Positions 1-11,388 of a stretch of DNA of 64,000 nt are shown here, piece after piece. This DNA is from Pseudogymnoascus destructans (taxonomy: Eukaryota; Ascomycota; Leotiomycetes; Thelebolales; Thelebolaceae). Below the pieces are notes generated by a model. The model saw nothing but the letters and a program-made list of their open reading frames with translations. It searched no databases and was not told where the DNA came from. The stretch's first letter is position 1; the number at the start of each line of letters is the position of its first letter. The position numbers and the translations under genes were made by a program. The DNA is taken from assembly GCF_001641265.1 (NCBI RefSeq), contig NW_020167554.1:1-64000 (forward strand), in the 5' to 3' direction.

Positions 1-893
1 GGTAAGTGGCCCTTCCGATGGTACAGCTGGATGCTAACAGGTTGTTTTTAGATACAAAAACACAACGAACGATTTGGTAGGTGACGGAACCGCGCTGGCG
101 CGGTGGTGATAACTTGGGTTGGGCTGACGGGAAATCGCAGATTTCCAATTTGAAGATGCCGGTTCCCCTCCTCCCGGCGCCCTCACTGTGGCTTTCCGCC
201 AGCAGTGTATGCGCTGCGTGCGCGCCAAAGGCGCAAGAAGGACGGAGATCCCGCCGTCTCGTGTGTGTGGAGCTTGGAAAGCTCCAAGTGTGAGCGCTGC
301 GTGGCCCAACACGCAACGTGTGTTCCGGTGGGTTCTCGTTTGGTTTTCGGTTTTGTGGTTTGTCTGTCTGCCCGTCGCTGACCTCTGGAGATAGATCTCC
401 TGGTTTGCTGGCCCGGAGTACCAGAAGCTCCTGGCTACCGAGGCAGCAACCCTCCCGTCCCCGCCGCCATCAAGGCCGCTGCGGCGGAGATTGGGCGTGT
501 GGTCACATTGGCCACCGCCAATATGCCGAAGTTCCGCTCCCCGGCCGAGCTTTCGGCCTATATGGAGAGTTGCGCCCTCCGCGCCGCCGTCGAGGACGGT
601 CTGGAGGTAAGTTTTCCGTTTCCCTTGTGTGTTTTTGGTTCTCGCGCTGACGACCGTAGCGGGTCCGCCAGGCCGTGGCCGTCGTGGGCCAGAAATCGGC
701 CCTGATCCTGGTGAACCAGGAGAAGGAGATCGCTGCCCTTGATGGGGTGGCTTCTGCGGTGGATGCGGTGGGGAGTTGGTGGAGAGGATCCCCGACGTCC
801 TCGCCGCGGCGGCGAAGGTGGCGGTGGTGGGGGAAGAAGAGGAAGAGGGGGGCGGAGGTGGAGGAGGAGGGGGGTGACCGTCGACCTTGGTGA
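1..893 (+). pseudogene. Antisense accessory ORF (aORF) of Gyp-A, Cys-rich, spliced, degenerate
   Basis: This gene runs opposite to gag-pol and converges with its 3' end (pol ends at 1049). Exon 1 (to 327) encodes a CMRC motif and then, one frame over, C-X8-C-X2-C-X6-C ending CVP. An intron of 67 nt (328-394: GTGGGT donor, gCTGAC branch, ATAG acceptor) follows directly. Exon 2 (395-606) begins I-S-W and, after one more apparent frameshift near 450, reads an Ala-rich helical stretch ending EDGLE. Intron 2 is 607-659 (GTAAGT, GCTGAC, GTAG). Exon 3 ends near 893 in a Gly/Glu- and Arg-rich tail. At least two frameshifts make this copy dead. The Cys pattern, and the intron right after CxP, match the accessory ORF of Gyp-F. 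The start lies left of the window or is lost. Zinc binding is an inference from the cysteines; no known family is recognised. Confidence 0.6.
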
Positions 894-1048
894 TAGGCCC
901 TGTGTCGGAGGGAATCGGGCGTGGTCTTTCGCGTGGGGTCACTTCGACCCTTCGTCTCTCATGGTGGTAGCCGGCTTGTTGCGACGCCGGTGAGACGTTT
1001 GGGGAAGGGTGGCTTCCGCAAGGGCTACGGCTCTGAGGGTGCCCTGGC

Positions 1049-4000
1049 TTAGAGGGTGTTTAGTTTAGTGTCGTAGGTAGCAACGACGCTGTTTTCCTCT
1101 GCTTTGCCGTGCCTCTCGTGATCGTAGCTTGGTTTGCCTGTCTCCCATTCCGTGATCCAGCCGGGTAGGTCCTGCGGCGGTCCTGGCAGGTTTGGGTACT
1201 CCGCGTGGAACTCCCGGATTTTGTAGGGGGAGTTCTTAAAGTTTGAGGCGGGGTACCATTCCGGGTCCGGATCGTATCCGACCCAGGATACCTGGTATTG
1301 AAGTTGTTTTCGCCGGATCCTTACAGCGAGGATCTTTTCGACCTCCCACTCCTCTAGGCCGTCTACGACTTCGCTGCTTGGCTCAGGCGCTGCTTGACCG
1401 GGCAGCGGGTTATTTGGAGCCTTGATGAGTACGTCTGGAGAGAAGACATCGTGTATTTGGGAACCCTTCGGTAGGTCTAGTCGGAAGGCGTGTCCGATTT
1501 GTTCGAGTACCGTATAGGGTCCGACCCATTGTTGCCCCAGCTTACGGCTAGGGCGGTGATTTTTCAGATTCTTGGTCGATAGGTAAACCTTGTCTCCTAC
1601 GTCCCAGTCAATGGCTCATCGGCGTCGATTCGCGTATTTAGACATATCCTCTTGTGCTTTGGCCATGTTCTCCTTTGCGTAAATCCATGCGGAGTGCATG
1701 CGGTTTGCTACTGCTTTGGCTTCCTTCTGGTTCATGACTTCCCTAGGGGTCGTGGCTTTCGGGGTTTCCCAGTCCCAACTGGTGCGCGGATCAGTTCCGT
1801 ACTTGAGTCGGTAGGGGGTCATTCCGATCGAGGCATGGGGAAGGGTCATTTGCACCCGATCCATGATGGGAATGAGCTCGCTCCAGTTATCCTGGTAATG
1901 TGATACGAAGGGCCTCAGTCTCTGATCGATATACCTATTCATGATTTCCGTCTGCCCGTCGGTCTGCTTGTGATAGGCTGTCGACAGCTTAATCTTGACC
2001 CCTATGATTTGGCAGAACTCTCGCCAGAAAGCTGATATGAATTAGGGTCCGCGATCACTAATGATCGACTCTGGGGTGTGTCCGAATCGATATATCCATT
2101 CGATGAATAGCTGCGCCATTTGGCGGGCATCGGTGGTCTTATGACACGGTATGGACACCGAACCCTTACCGAGTCGGTCCATGAACACAAGGATGCTGTC
2201 GAATCCGTGTTTATCCTTTGGGAATTCCTTAAAGTCCATCGTTAGGTGTTGCATGGGGTATTCGGGTACCGGTAGGGGGTGTAAGAAGCCTTGCTGCTTC
2301 GTCACGCTAGTGTGAGAAAGTCGGCACGTCACGCAGTTGCGCACATATCGGAGGCAATCCGCTTCCATTCCGACCCAATGATACTTCGGGGCGAGTAACT
2401 GATAAGTTTTCCTGCCACTAGGGTGGGCTACTGATACTTGATCGTGTGCTTCCCGTATGAGTTTCGTACATAACTCGGTGTGCCGGTTTACGCACAGTCG
2501 ACCTTTGTATAGCAAGAGTTGGTCCTTCATTATAAACCCGTTAGGTAGGGGGTCTTTCACGCGAGTGTCGGTAAACGACCTCCTATTATCCGCACAGAGC
2601 GCTTCTATCAGGTCAAAGGGGACCTGGGTGTTCGGGGCGTCCATCGCATTGATCGAGGCCACGTACGTTTGTGCTAATTCGGCACTGATTCGGGAGTGTA
2701 GTCGGGCTGGGCCTAACAGCACCCTCGCACGGCTGTCGAGTTTGACCTTCTGTTGCGTAATCAGGTCTTGCTCTCTTCGGCTCAGTATATCTGCCTTCTG
2801 ATTGTTCTTGCCAGCAGTATACGCAATAGAGAAATTGAAGTCGGAGAGTAGCTCCATCCACCGAACCTGCTTCGCCGTGAGAACCTTCGTCGACATGAAG
2901 TATTCCAGCGATCGGTGATCTGTATAGACGTCGATTCGGTGGCGTACCGATGCTAATTCTGGCCTCCATTTTGCGAACGCTTTGACGATGGCGAACAGTT
3001 CCTTGTCGTGGATCTCCCAATTGATCTCATGCCCAGATAGGACGTGACTGTAGAAGCTTACAGGATACCATCGCTTGTCGGGGTGTTCCTGAGAAAGGAC
3101 ACCGGCTACGACTCCATCAGAAGAGTCTGTTTCCAGCTTCGTAGGCAATTCGGGGTTGAAGTGGTGGAGCGCCTGCACGGCTAAAAGCTGTCGGCGCATT
3201 TCTTCAAAAGCGTTCTCACATTCGTCAGTCCACAGGAACGGTTCTGAGGGGCTGGTGATAGTGGTGAGAGGCTTGGCTATTTTCCCGAAATTTCTGATAA
3301 ATTGGCGGTAGAAGCCGCAGAATCCAAGGTAAGACTTCACGCCTGTGACAGTTGTTGGCCGGATCCAATTCCGGAGGGGTTCGATCTTCTCGGGATCCGC
3401 TTCGACACCGGTAGTAGTCAGGATATAGCCTAAATACTTTGTCCGGGTTACGTTGAACTCGCATTTCTTAATGTCGGCTTGTAGTCCTGCTTCTCGAAGC
3501 CGTTGGAGGACCTTATGTACGTGGTCCATGTGTTCCGCGGGGTCCTCGGAGTAGATTAGGATGTCGTCTAGGTAGGCAGTACAGAAGTCGTCCAAGTATT
3601 GCATAAGAACGTCGTTCATATACCTCTGATAGGTTGCGGGGCCGTTCGTTAGGCCAAACGGCAGCACTTTGCATTTGTAGGATCCATACCGAGTCCGGAA
3701 GGTCGTGTACTCCTCGGAGTCGGGGTCCATTCGTATACGATGGAAGGCTTGCCTAATGTCTAGCTTCGTGAAGATTTTTGCTTTCGACACCCGTCCTAGT
3801 AGTTCGTCGATACGCGGGATAGGGTAGGGGTCATTACGGGTAAGTCCGTTCAACTTCCGGTAGTCGATACAAAATCTCAGTTTGCCATCTGCCTTCTTCA
3901 CGAACAGTATAGGGGAGGCAAACGGGCTATTGCTATTGACTATAAAGCCCTTCTCGAGGTTCTCTAATAGGTATTGCTTAGTCGCCTTAAGCTCTTCGGT

Positions 4001-5218
4001 GCTTTGTCGGTATAGTGGCGAAAAGGCATTTGGTAAAGGGGCTTCTAGTTGTATCTTGTGATCGTATATGCGATGCGGGGGAAGCTGATCAGATTCCGAC
4101 TTCGAGAAGACATCGGAATAGTTGCGGTGCATATGCGGAAGCTTGTCCCGAATGAGGCAGAGCGTTTCCTCGTCCTCGGCCGCTTCCCTCTCTCGGATGA
4201 TCTGGTCGATCTCGTAGATGCTTGTCGTAAAGAACTCGGAGTCGCTTCGTATCATCTCATAGTGGAAAGCGTTTGCGCCAATCTCGCAAATTTGGACCGG
4301 CGTGAAGCTGCGTACCAGGGTCTGGCGTCGGGAAAGAGAGAAGACTCCGCTCCTCCCATGATTCTTTCTCTCATATGCGGATGGTCCGTTTCTTGGAGGT
4401 TTCGCCTCCACTTGCCCTAAGGGTCCGTCTTTATAGGTTTCCATGGGCGAGGCTCGTGTCCTTGGGGTTTTGGGGTGCGGGTGGGTCGTTCCCTCGTCTC
4501 GCACCGGGCTCGGTGGGGTGATCATAATAGCGTCACGATGGGCCGTTATCACTTTCATTGGTATCGAGCGTCCGCCCTCACGTCGTCTGTCGTCATGGTC
4601 GATGGCATCGTCCCGCCGGTTCGCATCCGATTGATGGGCGGGGTGACGTATAGACAGTTCACGCGAGTGGTAGGGCAAGGTGATCTCTTTGCTCCAGCTA
4701 GGAGTAGGCGGGTACTCCTTTGGCCATACTAGCAGGCTCTTTGCAGAGTCGAGTAGGATTCGGAAGCGGCTAAAAAGCTTCTTCCCAATTATCACATCTT
4801 GCGCTCCGAGATCTAGGAGCACAAAGGGGCAGTTATATATTCGGCGTCCTTCGACTGTCAAGTGTAACCGAATATACTCCGATACGTAGCTTTGGATATT
4901 TCGCTGAAATCCACGTATGGGTACAGAGTAGGGCAGTTTCCGTATGGGGCTCTGAAGCGCTTTCGACAACCGTTGCGCGAAAAGCTTATTAATGACGAGG
5001 TAGCCATTTGATCCTGTGTCTGCGAGTGACTTCGTTTGCACCCCGAGTCCGTTCATACTCAGGGTTGTATCAACGAGAAATTGGGAGCCTCCCAAGAGCT
5101 CTCGTAAATCCAGTCCTTGCAGATCACATTTGCGTAGACCTAGGAAGGAGCCTTTCCCTAGGCCTCGTCGTTTTCCTCCAGGGACGCATCCGACTGGTGG
5201 GCGACTGCTTCCTCCCAC
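1049..5218 (-). pseudogene. Gyp-A pol polyprotein (PR-RT-RH-IN-chromodomain), two internal stops
   Basis: The frame is open for 1058 codons from 5218 to an internal TAA at 2042-2044. A second stop, TGA, is at 1616-1618, and the frame then runs to TAA at 1049. Seen in order: protease with ADTG (residues about 66-69), reverse transcriptase from about residue 395 with YLDD near 549, RNase H (ETDSSDG, near 695), integrase HHCC finger (near 935-960), and integrase aspartates in MDFKEF and ISDRGP. The first stop falls right after ISDRGP, where a Gln is usual (CAA to TAA). The C-terminal part has a chromodomain (VSWVGYDPDPEWYPASNF, about 1210-1360), which defines a chromovirus. Pol is in the -1 frame relative to gag and overlaps it by 61 nt, so it would be made by frameshifting. 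The overlap holds GAG GAA AAC, a near-slippery string and not a canonical heptamer. Confidence 0.93.
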
Positions 5219-6489
5219 TGCTCTTCGTCCTCAGGGGCTTCGCGGTCAATCTCCTTGACGGTGGGGTTGAGCGGGCATTTGTCTTGGAAATGGCCCGGCT
5301 TGCCGCACTTGAAACAGTTCCCGGACGTAGCCGGCACGGCGGTCCGCACGCGGCCTGTAATGTCCGGCTTGGGGGCCGTGGGCGTAAAAGGAGTCCTCTG
5401 GAAGGAGACCAGAGGGCTTCTTGTAGGCCTCAGCGGTTGGGTTCTTCCGGGCTCAGCGGGTGTGAACCTAGATGAGCTCAGACGAGCGGGTCCTCGGGAG
5501 CTCGACTCGCCGCTCTTGGACGGGAAGCTTAGCTCGTTGTTCCGGCATCGCTCCTGATCGAAGGCGGTGAGTTCTCGGACCATAGTGTGGTAGTCTCCCT
5601 TCCATTGACTTTTGATAACCGCTACGCGGCTACGGAATTGAGGGGTCAACTTGTTCCACATGTACCGAAACCATTCCGACTCTGTGACCTGTCCCGTAAT
5701 AGCTGCACTTTGGAAGCGAGCTTTGAACTCTGAGAAAGTCTCGTTGGTATGTCCTTTCTCTCCCATTTGGAGGTCGTCGAAGAGGTTCCGGGCCTGTTCC
5801 GTTTCGTTGCCAGTGAGGTAATATGAACCCAACAGGTCCATCATCTCGTCGGCACTCCGAAACCCATGTGTCGCGGATAGGTATTGGGGTTCGAGGTATT
5901 TCTTTGCCAGGCCAGTCGTAGTCCCCCATATCAACGCTCTTCTCGAGACGTCGGTAGGGTAGTGATCCTCATTGACTACGAGGCGGTCCCGAATGGACGC
6001 GCTCCATTGCATAAAGGTATGTTCTATCCCATCGCTGAGCGGCGTAATCTTCTCAGAGATGGTGGATTTCTTGTAGCGATTCGGAGGGTCTTCGGAATAC
6101 ATCCTCGGAATCGATGGAGAACGAGTGTTTCGAAGAGGCGGCAACTGAACTGTCTCGGGGGTGTTTCGCATAGGGGAAGTTCGTCGCTCCTCAACTTCGA
6201 CGGTGTCCACCTGTGGCGTGGACGGTATTCTGGTCTGGGTTGCCGCTAGGTTGGCTATCATTTCCTTGATCTCTTGCATCTGGATCTCGAGGTTTGCCAT
6301 TCGATCCGGTATGTCATCGGTGGGTGCAGCGGTCGTAGCTGCAGCGGTGGTTTGTCTCGTTGACATACGTGACGGTTGACCATCATTGTCTTGGGGGATG
6401 TTTGAGGTCATTTTCCTCATATTGGTTCGGGAGTGTATCGGTGTCGATACGAAAGAGTTTGACTTCCGGTAGCTCGTAGCTATCAACAC
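5158..6489 (-). CDS. Gyp-A gag (capsid/nucleocapsid) with CCHC zinc knuckle
   Basis: An open frame of 443 codons upstream of pol on the same strand. It has a central retrotransposon gag region (TFSEFKARFQSAAITGQV, typical of Ty3/Gypsy capsid) and one zinc knuckle near the C-terminus, CFKCGKPGHFQDKC, followed by an acidic tail (EENDEA). The knuckle binds the genomic RNA during packaging. The first ATG is at 6489; the next internal ATG at 6417 (MRKM) or 6408 (MTSN) could equally be the start. There are no internal stops. Confidence 0.9.
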   Translation of the reverse strand: MLIATSYRKSNSFVSTPIHSRTNMRKMTSNIPQDNDGQPSRMSTRQTTAAATTAAPTDDIPDRMANLEIQMQEIKEMIANLAATQTRIPSTPQVDTVEVEERRTSPMRNTPETVQLPPLRNTRSPSIPRMYSEDPPNRYKKSTISEKITPLSDGIEHTFMQWSASIRDRLVVNEDHYPTDVSRRALIWGTTTGLAKKYLEPQYLSATHGFRSADEMMDLLGSYYLTGNETEQARNLFDDLQMGEKGHTNETFSEFKARFQSAAITGQVTESEWFRYMWNKLTPQFRSRVAVIKSQWKGDYHTMVRELTAFDQERCRNNELSFPSKSGESSSRGPARLSSSRFTPAEPGRTQPLRPTRSPLVSFQRTPFTPTAPKPDITGRVRTAVPATSGNCFKCGKPGHFQDKCPLNPTVKEIDREAPEDEEQWEEAVAHQSDASLEENDEA

Positions 6490-6761
6490 TCTTGTTCACA
6501 ATTGCCTCTGTGCTTGAGGGGGTTCTTAAGGATCTCGTATCCTATTCGGCGCCAACGCGTCGGCGACTTTACCAGCTTGCTCTGCAGGATCAAACCCTGA
6601 TCCACTGGTTGTCCGTGAGTTCTCTGGGGTCACGGCTATTTGAAGTCATCAGGTCTCTACTTCGAAATGTCACTGAGTCGCGGTCGGTGGTGTTTCGACA
6701 GTTCTCCTGAGTCGTTCCGTTGTGGGATATTATTTAAGTACGGCCGTCCCCGGCAGGCGTG

Positions 6762-6774
6762 ATCTTTTTTGTAT
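6762..6774 (-). promoter_or_regulatory. Gyp-A primer-binding site, self-priming type
   Basis: Thirteen nucleotides lying two bases inside the 5' LTR edge read ATACAAAAAAGAT in the transcript sense. The exact complement lies inside the LTR at 6872-6884, where the R region (mRNA 5' end) would be. This is the layout of self-primed elements of the Tf1/sushi group, in which the mRNA 5' end folds back to prime minus-strand synthesis. The match is direct observation; the mechanism is inferred from that family. The run of A/T makes chance matches somewhat easier, which lowers certainty. Confidence 0.6.
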
Positions 6775-6776
6775 AA

Positions 6777-7077
6777 TGTAAGGACACAGGGAATACGGCT
6801 CTCCGTAGGTGCATATGGGAGTGCGAGTCGGAGGTGATGCTGTATTCTATCCTATAGGTCTACTACGAAGGATACAAAAAAGATGAAGGTGTCACCCTGT
6901 ATGGCTGTTCCCTTAAAATACCCGAAACCGCTCCGACTCAGCTAGCTCCCTGTTTGCCTAAGGCTTCCTTACGTTATGTGCCTAAGGCTGTCAGTCGCGA
7001 CTGACCCGTAACGGCCCCGAGTCTCGATGGCGCCACGTGACGGCCGTAACTACCCCGAGTAAGGAGGCATCCTTACA
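6777..7077 (-). repeat. Gyp-A 5' LTR
   Basis: 301 bp with ends TGTAAGG and CCTTACA. It is homologous to the solo LTR at 20263-20520: the blocks around CTATAGG, the A/T run and the CTCCGACT boxes are shared in reverse orientation. It is followed directly by TGCAG (7078-7082), the expected 5-bp target duplication; the partner lies outside the window. Confidence 0.9.
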
Positions 7078-8365
7078 TGCAGGGCACTTTGGCTTTGCAA
7101 AAACTTATGAACTTCTAACAAGAAAGTTCTACTGGCCTAGTCTAAGGACTACTCTTCAAGACTATATATCTTCTTGCACTACTTGCAACTTGAACAAACC
7201 TACATGGCAAAAGCCCTATGGCCTCTTGCAGCCTCTACCTATACCAGAACGCCCATGGGACTCCATATCCATTGACTTTATAGTCAAGTTGCCTCCTTCT
7301 ATCCCAAAAGGGGGTGCTACCCCTTATGAGTCTATCCTTGTGGTGGTAGAAAGGGTAACAAAAATGGCACAATTTGAGCCTTGCAATGAGACTATCACAG
7401 CTTCTGAACTTGCGTGGCTATTCCTCAAGGTGGTCTTTAAATATCATGGAATTCCTGGACACTGGATCTCAGATAGGGGAGCAGTTTTCACTTCAAACTT
7501 TTTTAAGGAGTTCTCTAAACTCTTAAACATGGAACAATGCTTTTCTACAGCTTATCACCCTCAAACAGATGGCCAGACAGAGAGAGTCAACTCTGTACTT
7601 GAACAATATCTAAGAATTTATACAAACTATGCTCAAGACAACTGGGCAGATCTTCTCCATCTTGCAGAATTTGCTTACAACAACATGGTCTCTAACACCA
7701 CAAAAGAGACACCTTTCTATTCAAACTATGGTTATCACCCTAGGTTTGAAGTGGCAGAACATAATTGTCCTGAAAATCTCAAAAACCCTTCTGCTACTGA
7801 AAGAATCATCTACCTTAAGGGCCTCCAGGACTATCTCAAGGTCCAAATACAGCGTGCACAAGACGAGCAGGCTCAGACCTTTAACAGGGGGGTGGTTGCA
7901 CCACAATTCAAAGTTGGTGATCAAGTCTTTTTGTCTAGAAGACATATCACAACTACTAGACCATCAGACAAACTTGATACTAAAAGACTTGGACCCTTTA
8001 AGATCACAAGGACTATTGGCAAGAATGCTTTCGAGCTTGCATTACCACCTACTTGGACTATTCATAATGTCTTCCATGCATCTCTCTTGTCTAAGGCACA
8101 AGAAAGTTCCTTAAGACCACTTCAGTCTCCTCCACCTCCTGTTCTGATTTTGGATCAACCAGAATATGAAGTAGAGTCTATCCTTGACAAAAAGATACTT
8201 GGAGGTCAGGACTACTTCCTCGTTAAGTGGAAAGGCTATCCTACAAGTGACAACACTTGGGAACCTAAGAGAAATCTAAAAAATGCATCCAAGCTGATTC
8301 TAGAATTTCTTTCTAAGAAAGCCACCTGGCCTAAGGGCAAGCACACAGCTAACAAACGTCCTTAA
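7078..8365 (+). pseudogene. Gyp-B integrase and chromodomain (3' part of pol), 5' part displaced by Gyp-A
   Basis: The frame opens in the HHCC finger (HAGHFGFAKTYELL, then CTTCNLNK) and continues through the integrase core: SIDFIVKLPP, ISDRGAVF, TAYHPQTDGQTERV. It ends in a chromodomain (FLVKWKGYPTSDNTWEP, near 8215-8270) and a stop at 8363-8365. No stops interrupt it, but everything upstream of the finger is missing because Gyp-A is inserted at 7077/7078. An apparent start at 7037 lies in the Gyp-A LTR and is not real. Codon use is much more A/T-rich than in Gyp-A, so this is a different family. Confidence 0.92.
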
Positions 8366-8376
8366 GAGGGGTATCA

Positions 8377-9333
8377 TGTCATACTGACATTCGTTGCACT
8401 CAGTTTGCTATCAAACTCAAGAGCAAACTTGGAAATCTCCTCCTCAAACCTACAAGTCACTATACATATTTTGGCTTATCACACCAACAACAAGAGCAAT
8501 ACTACTCAACGATTGCTGCAACCCTCTATGATTTATTACACGTCATTGCTCCTTAGTTACTGGGCCGATATTACCACATAGCATATCTCTACAACCCTCT
8601 ATGATTCATTACATGACATCACTCCTCAGTTACTGGGCTAATACTACCACATGACATATCTCTACCAACTAGAGTCCTAGTAAGATGAACGATAGCTCCA
8701 AAAGCTTCTACAACCCTCTATGATTCATTACATGTCATCGCTCTTTAGTTACCCACAAGATTGGTTAAGTTATGACATAATTTGTCTATGACATAATTTG
8801 TCTATGACATAATTTGTCTATAACATAATTTGTCTATAGGGGTACTCTGACCTTGGACCTCCTTTTACTTCCTATAGGCTACAAACCTAAGAGATGGTTC
8901 TATGGAATTCTCTTACGTCGACTACAGTTACCAAGCCTGGTAAGTCATGGAAAGTCTTGGAAAATGAGAGAACTACACTCCTTTAGCATAAATAGGATTG
9001 CCCTTTCCTTAAGAAATGGCAAGCAGACAATACAGTAAATCGACTATCACATACTTCCACGTCTTTTCCAAGCTTCCAAGCATTCATCTTGTTACTCCTT
9101 GTTTCTGAAAAGTCAGTGAGGTGTTAACCTCTGACTTACCCCTGAGTTCCCAGACTCAACATTTGTTGCAACTTGTCTGAACCACTTCACTACATCACAC
9201 ACCTGATTGCTGCGTTGTGGAATAGTCTAAGCTACGACCCTTTGGCTTTGTTTTCTAAGACAGTGTGTTGTCTTAGTAAATTCATCCCTTCCTTGGTGGC
9301 TACATTCTCACATCTGGTGCACCCACCATTACA
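8377..9333 (+). repeat. Gyp-B 3' LTR
   Basis: 957 bp, TGTCATACTGAC...ACCATTACA, preceded by a purine tract (AAGAGGGG at 8364-8371). It contains four copies of a 16-bp unit (TATGACATAATTTGTC, from 8771) and about three copies of a longer unit starting AACCCTCTATGATT (near 8526, 8592, 8711). The same LTR occurs as a solo copy in reverse orientation at 49380-50315. The flanking pentamer is TCAAG at 9334-9338. Confidence 0.88.
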
Positions 9334-9819
9334 TCAAGGGTAGTATCTATCTTTAATAGTGACGTTGTTCATTCCTTGATAGTCCATGTAGAGTCTTAAC
9401 TTCTTGTCCTTCTTTGGCACAAATAGTATTAGACTTCCTACTAGTGATGTCGATGGTCAAATGAACCTTTTCGCGAGGTTCTTGTCAATGTATTCCTTTA
9501 GTATGTCTAGCTCTGCTGCTGACATCTAATATATTGGTCTGAACGGTAGACTCTTTCCTTCCATGATAGGTATCTCATGATCCCATGGTTGGTGCTTAGG
9601 AAGCGTCTCTTCGTTAGGGCCTTTCTAGAATAACTGCTCATATTCCTTATACTCCACCAGTATACTCATTAGTGAGGGTGCCTAGGCTAGGTCACTAAGG
9701 TCTATAGAGGTTGCACATGCCTCACGTCAGCCCTAGGAGTTTCTCTCCCCTTCTTGCATCATGTCTGTTCGTTCACATGTGCACTAGCTCATCACAACTT
9801 TCTCTTTCCGCTAGTTGAT

Positions 9820-10092
9820 CTAGGGGTTGTGTTTCTTAAGCCACGGTACACCAAGGATACATGCATGATTGTTCATGTGTACAATATCGAACTGTATTGT
9901 TTCCTTGTGTCTGTGTAGCATGACCATTTCTAATAGGACCATCTTGTAGGTCACCATTCTGTTGTTAGTTAAAAAAGGCTGCCCATCTACAACCATTAAT
10001 GGGTATGGGTCGGTCTTTAGTTGCATCCTAAAACTGTATGTGTTTGCTACTTTCTTTGTTATAAAGTTGCCCATTGCTCCTAAGTCTATCAT
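9820..10092 (-). pseudogene. Gyp-C aspartic protease domain remnant
   Basis: A 90-codon open stretch with the retropepsin fold signature: MIDLGAMGNFITKKVA (active-site D-[ST]-G changed to DLG) and ILGVPWLKKHNP, the conserved ILG-x-PWL strand. The Ser/Thr-to-Leu change in the catalytic triplet means an inactive enzyme. It sits between the zinc knuckle and the reverse transcriptase segment, as in intact elements. Confidence 0.75.
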
Positions 10093-11297
10093 AGCTCGGA
10101 GATGTTGTTGTATCTTAGTAACTACATATATCTACATGCTACCCATTGTGGCACATAGCTGGTTGGTACTAGGCCTCTAGTGGCCTACTGCTAAGGCCTC
10201 CTAGTTTTTTGAATCGTCTAAGGAAAAACCCTCATATTCGCCATATTCTAATGGTCGTGGAAGTAGTGTCCCTTCTCTTCTTCGTTTTGCTTCAAGGCAT
10301 AGGCGTTAGTGCGCTTCTAATGCTTATGTTTTCCTCTTCTCTCCTAGAATGGGTTCCTCGGAAATGGTACTCATTTAAAGCCTAGATTTCTACAAGCTAT
10401 GATGCTTCATACTCTCCCTCCTGTTCTAGTTGTTGTAATACTAACAGATTGTTTCGTCAAGCCTCATAGACCTCTTTGTTAGGGTGGTGTATGTCAATGA
10501 TTCTCTAATCTATGATAGCATCCTAGACGTTATATTTGCAGAGTTTATATTCTAGCCATCCTGTGGCTTCCCTCTCTGTGTATTTCGCTCTATGTAGCTC
10601 CTGCTAGTGAGGGTATTCTAGCACCTCATTGTGCGAACTGCAACCTGCCAGCTCGTTAGTGGCTTTGGCATAGGAACTCCTTAATCGACTGTCTCCTAGA
10701 GCATGGCTTCCTTGAAGGTTCTTACTGCTCCTAGCAGTTGTTCCTTAAAAAGAGTCTTACTTGCTGTCTTCTCAAATGCTTATAACTGGTGCTTTTGAGA
10801 ACTAGTGAGCTCCTCGTCATCAATCTTGTCTTCTCCGTTTAACAAGCGGAATTCCTCGAGATCCTAAGTAGTAATACTCCAGTTCTCTTTCTCTTTTAAC
10901 GTGGTGCATAGCTGTCCTCATAGGGCAACATACCCGCCCTAACCTTACCAAGTGGCATTGAGCTGTTTGCCATACTTCCGTCTGCCGTTCCCTTTCTCTG
11001 GTTGTTTGCAATTTTGTGCCATATGTCTAGGCTTGTTGTAGTTAAAACAGAGCTGTTCTTTAAGCTGTTGCTCCTTGTCATAGTTATGTAGGCGTTTGCC
11101 TTGCTTAAGGGTGGCATCAAGTTCTATAGGGTCTGACCATCGGTTGTCTTGAGAATAATTCTCTCTCTTTCGACCTTTGTTACCTCGATACTTATAACTC
11201 TTCTTTGGGCTGTCGTAAGTTCGTTGTTCCTTCTAGAACTCATATAGCTAGTTGTCGATCTGGACTGTATGTTTGATGAGTAAGACCATGTCTTTTG

Positions 11298-11388
11298 GCT
11301 AGGAGAGGCCATTCTTATGGCCGGTCTTCGGGACACATAGAACCACAATATCATCATAATCGCCTCATGAATAACAGCCCCTTGCAAT
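11298..11388. repeat. 91-bp direct repeat, copy 1
   Basis: GCTAGGAGAGGCCATTC... to CTTGCAAT. The same 91 bp recurs at 11836-11926 with about two substitutions. Both copies are gag sequence of Gyp-C, so the 447 bp between them interrupt gag. Confidence 0.9.

Larger units (their letters stand above)
1..7077 (-). mobile_element. Gyp-A: Ty3/Gypsy LTR retrotransposon (chromovirus), left end outside window
   Basis: Reading on the minus strand the order is LTR (6777-7077), primer-binding site, gag, pol with protease, reverse transcriptase, RNase H, integrase and a chromodomain, then an antisense accessory gene at 1-893. The left (3') LTR is not in the window, so the element is cut by the window edge. 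The LTR ends TGTAAGG...CCTTACA. The right end lies inside the integrase zinc-finger coding sequence of Gyp-B: the reading frame of Gyp-B resumes at 7078. A related solo LTR lies at 20263-20520. Two in-frame stops in pol make this copy non-functional, but long open frames suggest fairly recent activity. Confidence 0.93.

Noticed and set aside
34..942. 302-codon minus-strand frame rich in Pro and Arg
   Set aside because: It is the GC-rich complement of the Gyp-A accessory exons, has low-complexity composition and no domain.
5158..5218. Slippery heptamer in Gyp-A gag/pol overlap
   Set aside because: GAG GAA AAC does not fit X-XXY-YYZ; kept only as a weak possibility.
8771..8838. Regular 16-bp repeats that could suggest a CRISPR-like array
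   Set aside because: The units are directly adjacent without unique spacers, lie inside an LTR, and the genome is fungal.
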